A stretch of DNA of 64,000 bases from Monarcha castaneiventris obscurior (GCA_026261815.1 JAMPIT010000437.1:6026001-6090000), one strand, 5' to 3'; positions 25,097 through 37,310 are shown, counted from the stretch's first letter. Notes: generated by a model from the sequence alone, not told the origin. Translations and numbers: made by a program.

Positions 25097-26298
25097 GTTA
25101 TTTTTAACTTGGACCAATTCCCTGATCAGATTCACTTTACAGTCACACAAATAGTTGCACTGGCACAACAGAGGGAGCAGCAAGAATTAGCAGAAGGAGC
25201 AGTGATTGCACACAGCAGCCCTTGTACAAGAAGAAAAACACCTTAAAGGCCTCTCTACTGTGTCCATTTGAAGTGCCCTCATTTGATGTCTGTTACAGGT
25301 GCTTTTTTGTTGTTTTTGTTGTGGATTTTCTTCACTTTGTTGCTATACAGGTTTTTTTCCCCCATACAACATGTTGTTTCAACTCTGCCAGTAGTCATCT
25401 GCTATCTCATTAGTTGTCTGCTGACTACTGAAGCACTTGGGAAAGAAGCAAAAGTCTCTGAACTTCTAAACCGTGTTAGCAGGCAGCTGAAAATTAGCAG
25501 TAAGATAAAACATTGCCTGATCTTCAAAAGCCAAAAAGAGTAATCATTTTCTTGTTAACTACACCATTCTGGCTCTAAAGCTGCTGACAGTCACACATGC
25601 AGGGTGGCTGGGGATACCCACTCCACAAGGGGCTTTTCCCCTCTGCAGTCAGGGAAAGAGGTTTGCCAAGCCAGCCTATGCCAGTGCTTGATGTTTTCAT
25701 GCTTTTCTGTTATCTACAAGGTGCTGTGAATCAGCATTACTTGACAATCTTAAAGGTGTTAATTATGATTGTGGTCTGTGGTTTGGCTCTTTGCTCACAA
25801 GCTTCTATTTTTTTTTCCTTTTTTCCATGAAGGGAGATTGAATCACTTGGAAGGTGATTCTGCTCTCTAATGTCATACTTCTCCAAGTCAGTAGTCATTC
25901 TTGAAATGTACTTCTTAATTTACCTGAAATCATCCTTTTTTAATTTTTATCCTCAGTTTTGGGAAAGGGGAGAAGTTAATCATAAGAAATGAAAATGTTT
26001 TACTTTTACATTCACTAGATTTCAGAAGAAGATTCACAGTTAGGTCTTGACTCCTCTTGAGCCAGTAGCACCTTCAGTCATCTTTTTTACCACTGCAAAG
26101 TGAACATGATCCCACCTTTCTTCTTCTCTCATTTGAGAATGATTCAATGAAGTGGAAGATGTGCATGTACCAAACATTATGACAAAATACTCGAGTAAAA
26201 CACAGATTTCATGAAAACTTCAGCATTTCTATTGCTTTTTGTTGCCTTGTACTTTGGTAGTATTTTGATTCTGTGCAGAATGGAGGTTGCTTGGTAGC
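25097..26298. other. Unique non-coding DNA, no gene seen
   Basis: Single-copy sequence. Frames of 91 codons (25268-25543) and 77 codons (25597-25830) are present but rich in Phe/Leu/Val from T-rich DNA and not recognisable. Confidence 0.55.
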
Positions 26299-26606
26299 TG
26301 TGAGATAAGGAAAAAATAATAATTATGCTAATGCTAATAATAATAATGATGATAGTAAAAATTTTAATGAAAAGAAGAGAGAGAAATAACACCTGAGAGT
26401 TGTTCACCATTCCCTGACCAAGACCCAGCCAGTCCTCAGCAGTGGTCAACAGCTTCTGGCCAACTCCTCCTTGTTTATGCACTGGTGTTCTGTGGTATGG
26501 AATATCCCTTTGGCCAGTTCCAGTCAGCTCTCCTGGCCATGCTCCCAAAAGTCTCCTTGTCCACCTGCTCACTGTCTGAGCATGGGAAACTGAAAAGTCA
26601 TTCACC
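26299..26606 (-). mobile_element. Endogenous retrovirus LTR fragment (solo, decayed)
   Basis: Read on the minus strand this contains, in order, the blocks I associate with an abundant bird ERV LTR: a 'cagacagtgagcaggtg' block, the 'actggccaaagggatattcc' block (plus strand about 26500-26520), a degraded TATA-like 'gcataaac', a 'ggactggctggg' block, a CT-rich stretch, an AAT/ATT repeat and a terminal 'ccttatctcaca'. No gag, pol or env sequence flanks it and no partner LTR is present, so it is a solo remnant, incomplete at one or both ends. A 142-codon minus-strand frame crosses it (26177-26605) but is only LTR sequence. Family assignment (ERVL-like) is from memory of motifs and is uncertain. 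Confidence 0.78.
26311..26354. repeat. AAT/ATT microsatellite inside the LTR
   Basis: A run of imperfect AAT, AAC and ATG triplets. On the minus strand it is the ATT-rich segment found near the 3' part of this LTR type, so it is an internal part of the element and not a separate locus. Confidence 0.75.
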
Positions 26607-27382
26607 TGGGGTAAGCATTTCTAAGAAGAAAATTTACTTTATCCCAGCCAAATTCAGGACACATCTGAACTGTGCTTGGAGCTCTGCAGCTGGAAAGGGC
26701 TCTTGGAAATAGCTGTAAGAGTGGGGAAAGTGCTCGGATCCTCTCTCTGTGCCAGCCTGGAGCAGAGACGTTTCTGGACCATGGAGAAGCCTTTCTGATA
26801 CCTCATGTCCATTAAGGTGTTCACCAGGAAAGCAGAAGTCAGTGCTGGGGGAGGCATTTTACTCACCCTTTGGCACAATATGATAACTTTCAGCAAAGGG
26901 GCCTTTTTTGCAGCCAGATCCATTAGATTACAGATGTGTACCTGAAGGCAGAGGAGATTGAGTTCTATAAGGTATATACTACACAAAAGAGTGCTACAGT
27001 TTCCACCAGTTTAGGAAAGTGTCTAGAGACTTACTTTATTCTGCTTTTACCCATATAGGTCTAAGGCAATTAATCAATAAGCAAGGAGACAGGGTGAAAA
27101 CATATGGTCTTTGATATTTAATAAATGGATTAACAGAGTCCACCGCTTAATATTCAGCCTCTGCCTTAGGAGTATAAATTAATAAGCATTAGGTTCTTTT
27201 TAATGAGGAATTTTCCCTTTTAAAACCTGAATGAATTATCAAAAAGAGCTCTGGCAGAATTTCAAAGACATTTTCTGACCTTCTAGTATTCTGGCCTGCA
27301 TGAATTTTTAACAAGATGCTATATATCTGGAAGGCCTATTAGAATTTGTCTGCAGGAAATCTATCTGCCCTGCAGCCCATCA
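26607..27382. other. Unique non-coding DNA, no gene seen
   Basis: The first 370 bases are G+C-richer and carry a 110-codon minus-strand frame (26654-26986) with no recognisable motif. They may include more decayed retroviral sequence next to the LTR, but I cannot identify any. Confidence 0.5.
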
Positions 27383-27432
27383 CCCTCTTTTTTCTTTTTT
27401 TCTTTCTTTTTTTTTCTTTTTTTTTCTCTTTT
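27383..27432 (+). repeat. Uninterrupted 50-base pyrimidine tract
   Basis: Every base from 27383 to 27432 is C or T, mostly T with spaced single C. It ends in TTTTGG rather than AG, so it is not itself a splice acceptor. It is a low-complexity tract. Confidence 0.85.
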
Positions 27433-27479
27433 GGATAATCAGACAACTGAAGCAGAAAACAGAAAAGTATTTATAATAG

Positions 27480-27730
27480 CAAGGGAATGTTTAATTTATG
27501 CAAATGAAGTTTTTAAAAAAAGTCCTTATTCAAGTTAATAGAACTCCACACGTGGTTTTTAAATATTAATAGTGGCAGGCAAAAATCCTTTATTTACAGT
27601 GCCATTTTCATTATATTCATTTTTGAATAGTATCAACAACATAAAGTGTTCCAAGATCTGTTTGAAAATGCATGTTTTAAAGTGCATAACATGCATAACC
27701 TACAATTAAATGCACATGGCTATGCTTTTC
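27480..27730. promoter_or_regulatory. Candidate conserved non-coding element
   Basis: High-complexity A+T-rich block with an octamer ATGCAAAT at 27498-27505, an E-box CACGTG at 27549-27554, a TTTATTTACAG block and a repeated GCATAA motif (tgcataacatgcataac). It has no repeats, and stops occur in all frames. The combination suggests an enhancer, but this is inference from motif texture only. Confidence 0.25.
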
Positions 27731-28886
27731 TTGTTTGTTGGTTTCTATCCCAGAAAACCTTTAAGAACTCTTTCTGGCATCTAAGACTGTTTGGAAAATA
27801 AATGTAATAGACCAAAACAGATGTTTTAAGTATTTGTAGATTCATTTTCACTATAATGAAGAAAGCTTATTGTCATTACTTGCTTTATTTTTTTATTTTT
27901 TTAAAGGGTTGCTCTGTGACATTTTGAAAATGCAGAACGTTGTGTTTCATAAATGGTTTTAGTTATCTATGCAAATTTTTACTGATGACGTTTTGTATTC
28001 TAAATGCCACTTCAGAAAAATACTGTATCTGTTAATGTAAACTGAACGGTTTCACTTCTTGACACCACAGGATTTATTGGCTGGGCCTACAGACGGGGCA
28101 GGCTGTTGGTGTGTTATCACTCTGAATTGCTGCAGCAGACTCCATGCTTCAGTAGCTCACTTCTAACTTCTACTCAGTGCCGTGGATTAGACACCTCCTC
28201 CTGGAACTACCTGGGGTTTCCACCTTGCCCACCTGGAAGCTGCAGAACAGAAAACGCCTGGGAGCAACCCTTGCTCCCAGACATGATTAATGTGCTCCAT
28301 CATCCCCACATGGATCAGTGTCCATGTGAACCAGGGGAGAAACAACCATTAGGTTTTAGCAAACAGCTTATTAGAAAGTGGTTGCCTTTATCTTGTTAAT
28401 AATGCCAGGAACCACTAATAGGATTTCCATGTCACTGTTTCTTTCATTCCACTAGTTTCAAGGGAAAGTTCCTGTCTGAGTTAATCCTTTTTCACAAAAT
28501 ACCTCCCCAGGATAAATCCACAGGAACTGTTGGAGTCAGTGGAATTGCACATCAGTTGGACCTGTGCCACCGAGAGTCACTGAACATAAAACTGGGAAAT
28601 TCAGAGGCTGGTTCACACATTCAAATGCTAACAGGTCTCTTGAGTCTGGAGTTCACTGACATTCCCTGCCCTGGCTCTTGATTAGGGCCACACAAGAGTA
28701 GAAAATGCTTCTGAAACACATGGCTTAATAAAAGCTGGTTAATTATTTGCTCATATTAATTTGTCAGGACAGCTTACCTCTGGAACAGCTCTGCTGTGGC
28801 TGATTTTCAATAGGCAGCAATGAGCTGACACAGTATCATCTTTCTTTGATAGGACAAGGGGTAAAGGTTTGAACTGAAGGTGAGTC
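27731..28886. other. Unique non-coding DNA, no gene seen
   Basis: Unique sequence with an octamer motif at 27969-27976. A 97-codon frame (28106-28399) is Cys/Pro/Ser-rich and unrecognised; the underlying DNA is a G+C-richer patch. A GTGAGT donor-like hexamer sits at about 28880, next to the CR1 copy that follows. Confidence 0.5.
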
Positions 28887-29092
28887 CGTTTAGGTTAGAT
28901 ATAAAAAAGAAGGTTTTTACTATGAGAGTGGTGAAACAATGCCTGGCCTAAGAGGTGGTAGATGTCCCATTCCTGGGAGCATTCAAGGTCAGGTTGGCGA
29001 GGGCTCTGAGATGTCCCTATTTCTTTCAGGTGGGTTGGACTTAATGATCTTTAAAAGGTCCCTTCCAGCTTGAATTATTCTATCATTCCAGT
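28887..29092 (+). mobile_element. CR1 retrotransposon 3' end
   Basis: Plus-strand CR1 tail. The diagnostic sequence runs from ttaggttagatat through a tgagagtggtgaaaca block, a ggtggtagatgtcccatt block, gcattcaaggtcaggttgg and gggttggacttaatgatct to aaggtcccttccagct and a tctatcattcc end. An internal stretch is shortened relative to the usual CR1 layout (only a few bases between the 'ggctctgag' and 'tttcaggtgggttgg' blocks). It is 5'-truncated and non-functional. Confidence 0.94.
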
Positions 29093-32080
29093 ATTTCTTT
29101 GTGAGGAGATGCAGTTTTAAGGATGTATTGATTTAAATGTTGAGAATAAGGCCTGCAACATCTCATATGTTGTCTACACATCAGACACTTACAAGGATAC
29201 AAAGCAAAGCTGGGTGCTTCGGTGGGATCAGAGGGCAGTCGAGGACTGTATCCCTGTTGTACCTTTCACCTTGTCACCACTGGTTCTGTCTTTCATCCAG
29301 TTCTGCACATGCAACAGGCAGCCTTTCTGAGCTCATTGCCTACAGGCAGGCAGCCTGACAGTCCCCTCCCAATTCCCTGGTGGAGGGATGACAGGGAAAT
29401 GGGATGTCACTCTCCACAATATGTTTTCCACTAGAGCGACAGGTGATTCCTGGTATGGGAAAGTGACTCTCATGGGGGACATTTTTGCTATTTTATGTTG
29501 TGAACTCATGGGTGCAAAAAGAAAAAGCCACTTGGACTGACAGGTGAGAGCTGCACAGTAACAGGGTAGGGAAACCAGAGAGGATCAGAACAAAGTCTCA
29601 GGCAGGTAGGTGGCAGGAGCCTCGAGGGTGTGTAGTAATGCAAAGGGAAGATCTCTGTCTTAGACTTCTTTAGCTAAACCTGAGGTTTTGTTTTTTAAAA
29701 ATGTAGCACTTGCTCTTTCTTGCTGAGGCTCAATGTAAAATAAGTTGGAAACTGCCAACAACATCGAAATGATTTGGCACAGAGTCCTCGTTCAACACCT
29801 AAAGGGTGCATCAGATTGAATGATTGTACTCTGGTGTTTGTTGTACAGGGCTGTTGTACAGCCTAACACTGCTCAGAGAGAGTGGCCAGCAAACCTTTGC
29901 AGAACTCATGCCAGGACTGGGATATGCTGTGGTCTGGAGGGGTCATGTGTTTGATGGCAGAGAAGCAAGGGAACAGGAGAGATCAGGCTTCTCAAAACAG
30001 CACACCTTGCAGTGATGTTGGGCAATTGTTGTGAATGATCAGTTCTAGTAATAAAGGTTCCCACAGACCAACATTTGGGACTTTTTAATTTCATTTTCAA
30101 ATGTCCTCACACTGCAGAATTAAAGGACCAGTGTGCATGAGGAGATGAGCACAGTAACAGTAGAACTGAAGGCAGGATCTGTATGTCCTCATTTCATCCC
30201 AGTGAAGTCTGTTAGGGAAAATAATGATGGGGTTTTGAAAGACACCTGGAGATGTTAATCACCCAAATGCCATCAACAGTGCTTGCAAATTACTTCTACA
30301 TGCCTCAATTCGGATAAAGGGATTGTCAATATCTACTCAATTAAGCTGGGTCTCCCTGACAGTGCTATTGACCACAAGGGAGGGGAGTGTGCTACATAGA
30401 TGATAAATGGTGAAATAATTAACAAACTGTTGTACTTCAGTCAAACTATTATATTTCCCCAGAGAGAAAGAAATATGGGACCTTTTGTTACAGAAGTACT
30501 TTTTAAGCATGGTAGCAGTGGGTTAGAAATTAGAAAAAGGAATAATTCTGTGAACCATCATGCTTATCTTTAAGAACATTAAAATAAAATATACTGTGCC
30601 TTACATCTGTAAGCTGCATAGGACTACATTTTCAATTTTTTTTTTTTTTTTCCTGAAGAAGCCACTGTACTTGCAAGGACTAATTTGCATTAAATGAGTT
30701 AAACGAACAGGTATCTGCTCATATGGGAGAACATACACCAAAAGAAACTGGGGAGTGGAGAGCACTGACATTTGTATACTGAGCCAACATTTCTCAGAGG
30801 AAGCCAAGTCTATGACCAGAAACAAAATTAAAAGCATGTTTTCAGGTGGCCAGTGCAGCTGCTACCTTTGAGTTTGCCTTTGCCCTCTCTGCTGATTTCA
30901 TAGCATTTCTTTATATGGCATGACTTCTGATTTATACCATGTGAGAGAGCCAAATTGGCTTTTCTGAAGTTTAAAGTGACTATTGGGTGGCACGTTTGAA
31001 AGAGTAAATAAGGCCAGGTGGAACAAAGAAAGCTGCCTTTCAGTCTCTTGTCTCAGCTGTTCTTTCTGCAGGGCAGTGGGAAGGAGCTTTTCCCAAGAGC
31101 AACTTGTCACGTCCTGAGGAGTCCAAGATTGAGCAGCTCGGGCAGGGCACAGGGTGGACAGCAGCACCCATCAGGGACTAGGGCTTCCTGGGAAAGTGAG
31201 ACTGCAAGAGAAGGAGTCAGTGCTGCGTGGCAGAGAGAGTAGGAGGTTTGTTTGACCATAATCTGACTTGTCAGGGGTCTGAATCTCCTGTACTGAAAGC
31301 TGTCCTCTTGGGAGAGAAAGGTGTAGCTTCAGCTGCTTGTTCAGGGAGTCGTGGAGCACTGCCTCGAAGACACCTGGGGGAAGATCTGTCAGGTGTTCTG
31401 GGGACTGCTCAGTGGCTTAACACCACCACCTTTGCACTTCTTCAAGTTACAGTTTCACCATCCGTGGTGAAAGGCTGACACTGTCACATCATCTCCCGCT
31501 GCTTTCCTAGACACCTCAGTAGTTTGATACTGGCAGAATCAAACTGGCATGGTCTGATATTGTCCTGAACTGTGATCTGATGGCCACTTGGGTAAATACT
31601 GCTCTCAGAACTTCTCCAGACACTGAATTTCTACAGTTCATCTGGGCTGTCAGATGAGTGCAGCTATCAGTGGATTTAGATTTCTGGAGCAGGAAAATTA
31701 CATATTTCTGGAGTGCATATCAATGAATATATATAAGAAAAATAAACAGTGATGAGATGAAATGCATTAGCCTTTAAATGGAGGCATTGTATCCCAATAT
31801 TTTTGTCAGGTCTCCTGTTTTCCAGTTTGTTCTGGAAGGCTGCAGAAGAAGAGTGCAGAGAAGTTCTGCCTCCTGTACATATCATAGAAGGGTTTGGGAG
31901 GTTTTGTACAATGAAATAAAAAGAGCTCACAAAAGTGCATTCAAACACCTGTACTTACCAAAAATCACTTACAGTGCAAAGACTCAGATGTGTGTCACAC
32001 CAAACATCCAAGGGAATGCAAGACAGATTTCTGCATGTCCTGGTTTATTTCTGTGGTATGTCTTAGGCCATAGCTTGGCA
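29093..32080. other. Unique non-coding DNA with a G+C-richer patch
   Basis: No gene seen. About 31040-31470 is G+C-richer and carries several overlapping frames of 62-89 codons on both strands, none recognisable; CpGs are few. A T16 run is at 30636-30651 and an octamer ATTTGCAT at 30683-30690. The 155-codon frame starting at 31778 continues into the CR1 copy at 32081 and ends after it, so its C-terminal part is transposon-derived and I do not call it a gene. Confidence 0.55.
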
Positions 32081-32208
32081 TCTGGAGGTGTTTCAGGAAA
32101 GATTGGATGTGGCACTTGGTACCATGGTCTGGTTGACAAGGTGGTGTTTGATCATAGGTTGGACTCGAAGATCTCAGAGGTCTTTTCCAGCGTCATTGAT
32201 TCTGTGGC
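32081..32208 (+). mobile_element. CR1 retrotransposon 3' end
   Basis: Plus-strand CR1 tail of a subtype different from the one at 28887. Its blocks are tctggaggtgtttcagga, gattggatgtggcacttggt, accatggtctggttgacaag, gatcataggttggactcgaa and gaggtcttttccag, then a gattctgtgg end. The copy is short, 5'-truncated and dead. The two CR1 subtypes differ in the segment before the 'ggttggact' block, which shows that at least two insertions of different age or lineage occurred here. Confidence 0.95.
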
Positions 32209-32984
32209 CTCTGCTCATTTACTGCTGCCTGGTGTGTTTCTCTGATGGGTTTTGTCCAATGCATCTGTCCACACAATCCTAAGCATCCATAATGGGGTTA
32301 TCTGGGTGGAAAAGAGAAAAGGCCCATTTAAATGTTTACTGAAACATAATATTTGGGGGAAGGGTTAATTTTGTCTGGTAGGATGACTCTTATATCATCT
32401 GAGGATGCAATGCATTTTATAGATTTAAAATTAACGATGTATTATATGAATGCTACAGGAAATTAGGTATACCTGAAGGGAGTTGGTTGCCCTGTATAAA
32501 TAAGGTTGCATTAACTATGCATGAAAAACCAAAAACAATTAGCAATAATTGGATATCTGTGTTCTTCGTGCATGTAGTAGGAAGAAACAGCAAATTTGTG
32601 GTGTTAGGAGAGAGACTGGGAATGACAAACTTACTTCTAATTGTGACTCCATATGTGTCAACTCTGAAGCCATTGCATGTCCCTCAGACAGTGCAAGTCA
32701 CCATCCTCCCTGCTTTTTCCACCTCTCCATCTACAGGGTAATTGAGTACTGTGATTTTTTGGGGTTTTTTTCCTCTCTTCAGAAATAATGATTTGAATTT
32801 CAAAAGGTTTTGCTTTGAAACTGCTATCCCACTCTTTGTTTTTGCTTTTTTGCATATGTTCCATGATTTTGCTGGCAGGGAAATGCATATGCAGCAAGTT
32901 TTAACTAATTAGAGAATATTAATAGAGGATGAATTTCAAATTCATATATATGGCATTTCACACAATCTATTCTAAGTCATATGC
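32209..32984. other. Unique non-coding DNA, no gene seen
   Basis: A+T-rich sequence. Overlapping frames of 79-84 codons at 32487-32897 lie on both strands and are not recognisable. Confidence 0.55.
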
Positions 32985-33290
32985 TCTCCTCTCATGAGCT
33001 AATAATGTACTGTGTAATTTATGAGGTATGTCAAATGGGCTACCTCACAGATTTTGAATATCAGCTCATAAATTGTGAATAATCATATTCACAAATATTA
33101 TTTCTAGAAATTAATTAAAATTAATAATAGATCTGTATGCTAATTGTTGACCTCTGGTGGCAAAGACTATGTATATGGAAGAGGAAACCATTTTTCTCAA
33201 TGATTTTCTGCACAATTGCTCTAATAGACAATCTGACTACAGACTGGAATGTCAAGGCTTAAATTAGGTATTGAATATCAAGCACTGGGA
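32985..33290. promoter_or_regulatory. Candidate conserved element with CTCF-like site
   Basis: Dense TAAT/ATTA content (a run of aattaattaaaattaataat near 33110-33128) is followed at 33149-33162 by GACCTCTGGTGGCA. That 14-mer matches the reverse-complement CTCF core consensus with about one mismatch. The block is repeat-free and non-coding. The CTCF call is a motif match by eye and the conservation call is inference. Confidence 0.25.
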
Positions 33291-36200
33291 AGGTAGGAAA
33301 CTGAATTGTTTGTTGTGCACTGTGCTGACAAGCATCCCACTTCTATGAATTTAGTTCCAGCAGTCAACTGCATTGAAAAAACACTAAATTTTCCATGGAA
33401 ACGTAACTGCTTTCTGGAACACAGTAGCAGAGCAGCTCCACGCTACTTAAACAAATGCAGAAATTCTCATATGAATGACTGCACATGGTCTTTCATCTAA
33501 GTGTATGGATACATGACTATGTAAACCCTTGAGGTTTTTGAAAATTCTGGCCTTGACCAAAACCACCCCCCGCCCCCCAAGATTAAAGGTATATGTGTAT
33601 ATATTTTCCATCTGCAGACTCAGATATCATTTAAAGATTGGTCTTATAAATCAGAAAACAACTTTCTTCAGGAAAATGGTTTGCTGCTTTACTATAATTG
33701 TGGAGGCTTCCTTGCCAAGAGGAGCCCTGTTTTTCAGTTCTGTGCAAGTCGTGCCATTTGTATCACGAGAAGCTATTCCCTTGGCTAAGAATTACCTCTA
33801 TGATATGAATCAGCAGGGCTTTTATAACTTCATTTCTATCAAGCACATGATGTGATTGAAAAACTGAACTAGACTCTTCTTGCCTTAGACTTCTTATCAT
33901 TTAAGAGGTTAAATGCATGGGTAACAGAAAGCATGTTTGCAGGTTCTTCGAGTTGACTTCAGTCTGTCCATGCATTGTTTCCTTTATCTCTAAAATGGGG
34001 TGGGAATAGATATTGTGCTGTTTCAAAGGAGTGGAAGCAATGGCCCTGAGTTTGTGAGTTATTTGGAGATGCTTTGGTGACAGGAGGTTGATAGTACAAA
34101 GTTCTGCAGATTTTGTTTCTTGTTCCCTTCGCACTCAGGGAAGTGACTGGGGAAGGTTTCCAGGCTCAGGTCTGCTTCATTCTTAATTTCTCTATGTATC
34201 TTCCTTTGAGCTATCTTTGATAGCTTTTTACCCTCTATCTCCTCATTTTCTGACCCTAAGATATGTCTGGGCAGGTGATTTTTGCACTCTGTGTGGTCTG
34301 TAAGCTTCACCTATGCTTGAACATCTTTCCTTATGAATTCTATTTCATTCAGTGTAAATCCACCACTAATTACCCTTGTGCCAGCAGTGGCTTTCCACTG
34401 GCTTAAGGAATGTGTGTGAGTTTCCCTAACAACTTGCAGTGCAGGTTTTAGGAGACAGCAGTAGTTAATATAATCTTCAAAAAGAAATGAAAAAGGGCAA
34501 GAAGGGAATGAAGGGTTCCTGTGTGTTTCCTGCCACTCAGGCCTTGATCCATCTGCAGCCACTCTGCAAAATGGTGGCATGGGAAGATTAAAGCAGCTAA
34601 AGCACTTCCATGAAAGAGAAACAGCTCCTGAATTGAGCAGGAGAATTCTTGCATGGGGAAGGTGTGATTGTAAGGAGAAAAAGATGGAATCTGAAGGCAT
34701 GCCATAGACATTATAACCTGAATACGGAGTACCAAATAGAGCCAAAATATTCACCTGCCCTGCTGTTTTAGTCTTTCCGTGCTGTATGGAGAATTTATTG
34801 TTCCTCTGGACCTGAAAGGAGTTCTTAGCACACCTAATTGTGTTTAACTGGTCTCTAATAATACTTATTGATCACAGATTTCCATGATAATGGCCATTAG
34901 CATCTTCCAGTAATAGCAAAAATATGTTCTGTATTTTTCAGAATTAGCCAGAGGATGCACCTTGGCTTGTCTATTATTATGGATGTATGGATTGGCTACT
35001 CAGCTATTTGGTTTTAGGGTTTTTTTAAGGATTATTTAGGTCAGCTGCTAAGTGCACTTTGTTAATTTTAGACACTGTACATGTAGCTCAGTATTTTTTC
35101 CTTTATTTGGTTGCAAAACAAACAGGGCTTTTTGTTTGTTTATTTTGTCTTTTGTCTTTTATTTTTTTCTTTTGTTTTTAACAGAAAAGCCCCGGGGACC
35201 CAGGGAACAAATCCATCATATATTTTTTCTGGTACTGCATAGTTTTATTATGTTTATAATTTGTTAGTCATTCTGTTTCTTACCAGAAGTAGCTGTTGTT
35301 TCAGGATTACACAAAATCTATTGGGGATAGAGAAATGAGATATTTACAGGAGCAGACATCTTTCTACAGTTTCTTTACTGGATTAAAGAAGAAAAATGGT
35401 GGAATGAAAAGGAAAATGAAAAGAAATGCTTATTTGTTCTTGAGATAATATGGTAACACTATTCCGTTATGTGTATTTATTTCCAATCTTTGTGACTCAA
35501 AAATATTATATTATTGAATATAATAAAACTCTGGTACACCAAAACTAAGAGGTAATAAAAGAACACATTGCTCTAATTTAATGTATTTGACAAATTACCT
35601 CAAAGACAAAAAATTGCTTCTTTTATTTTTTTTTCCAGTGAAGAAAGAGCCCATAACCTTATCAGATTACAACTCCTTAACATTGCACACTTTGTTTATA
35701 ATTAAAATAGTCTGTGTATCACTTGGGATTTTAGGTTCAGAATACAATTCAACCTGATTCCTGTTACACCAGGGAGAAACAGGGACAAAGACTTTATTTT
35801 TCAAGACTTTTTAACTGAAATCAAATGAGGCTTTACCTGGTGTCCTGCCCATTTCTACTGGTGCACTTCTCTGATTTTACTGTGTTTGGTGAAGGTTGTT
35901 CTGCAGTATTTTAATTGGAAAATATTAGTGAAAGCATTAGTCCCATCAAAGCTAGGAAGAGTTTATTCACTCCCTAACAAATGATTCCTCAAGGTTAAGT
36001 TTAAAGAAATTAACTGCAATTAACATGGGCAGACTAAAGGAAAAAAAAATAAAAATCCCACAACAGTAATTAAAACTCTTTTTAGTGAGATTTTTATGTG
36101 AAACCTCCATTATCTGCAAAGAATCTCTATCAAGTCTGTCCTTGTCCTCAATTTTTTGTTTGATTTTAAAAAAAAACCAAACCAACAAACAAAAAAGAAG

Positions 36201-37310
36201 TTAACTTTTAAAACTGACACACAAGCCCACAAATTATTTTAAAATTTTTTCCATTAAATTAAAAAACACTTGGGGCCCTAAAGGGATACACATTAGATGT
36301 GATAAAAACCTGCAGGACACCCCTTACACAGAACTGTGACAATAACACTCGTGTAGAAAATGCAGTCACCACTGAAATGGCTGAAATTTGGTGGCTGCTG
36401 TTTGCACACAGAGGATTAAAAAAGAGCTGGCAAAATTTCAGTACCCCAGAGAGGCTTGTGCATTCTGACATGGGTTTACAACAAAGTTTAGCCTATATTA
36501 AATCTGACCTATCAGATGCCTCAATGAATCAAGAAAACAGGTTTCTAACCTAAACAGAGATGTAAGAGCATCTAAAAATGTAACTATTGAATGAACTGTC
36601 GAACTGAAAAATCAAGGTCAGATCAAGTCAATCAGCAGGTTAGCTTTTTAATTAAAAAGCTTTCTTTAGTGGTTTCACATGTATCTTGCTAATTTGTTCA
36701 GTTTTGATGTTTTTCTCCTGTGTGCTGGCTATTAGGCTGCACAAATTGAAAGACTTTTCTGCCTATGCAGGTCACATGCAGGGTTGTGGTCAAAATACAT
36801 CTTTTGACTGGTCCACTGTCTTGGGATGTTCAAAGTTAGCTATTCATACCAAGGTAATTGGCAGAACCATATTTCTTCACAGCCCTTAGATTTGTGCATG
36901 GCTTATCAATAAAAAGTAAGTGATGGAAAAAAAAATAATTCAAAATAACCACTTTAAACTGGGTTGAATGAAGTACCAGTTGCCTAAAATAGACATCTTC
37001 CTAGTGTGACCTGGGAAAAAACACAATAATAATGAAAACCTCTGAAAAAAGCTCTTATCTGAGCTGTTTAGACACAGGCAGCACTCATGACATTGTTCAC
37101 AGAGGATTCTGTGTGACTACAGTCACTTCACATCTTAATACAGTAGTCCTTGATCCACTGTTTCTCCTGAAGTGTGTGGCAGTCTACCTTACAGTGCACT
37201 TGCTAGAGAGGAGGAAAGAAAAGGATAAGCAAGGCACACCAGTGGATGCTTCCTCTCTTTCTGGTATGGTTATATCTCAGCCTGTGACTCCAGAAGAAAG
37301 AAGATGAGAA
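33291..37310. other. Unique non-coding DNA, no gene seen
   Basis: No recognised repeat in 4 kb apart from A- or T-rich runs (for example near 36043 and 36168). The longest frames are 108 codons (33529-33855) and 147 codons (34311-34754, minus strand); neither is recognisable. At 35150-35184 a T-rich tract ends in AACAG before an unusual GC patch (gccccggggac), described as a finding. Confidence 0.55.

Noticed and set aside
26177..26605. 142-codon minus-strand frame
   Set aside because: It is the LTR fragment read through; LTRs do not encode protein.
31878..31905. CR1-like 'atcatagaagggtttgggagg'-type phrase
   Set aside because: Too short, and the sequence on both sides does not continue as CR1.
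31778..32245. 155-codon plus-strand open frame, the longest in the window
   Set aside because: Its last third is CR1 3'-tail DNA, it has no recognisable domain, and its length fits the chance maximum for this composition.
34311..34754. 147-codon minus-strand frame overlapping a second minus-strand frame
   Set aside because: Two frames open over the same DNA and neither is recognisable, which points to a stop-poor patch.
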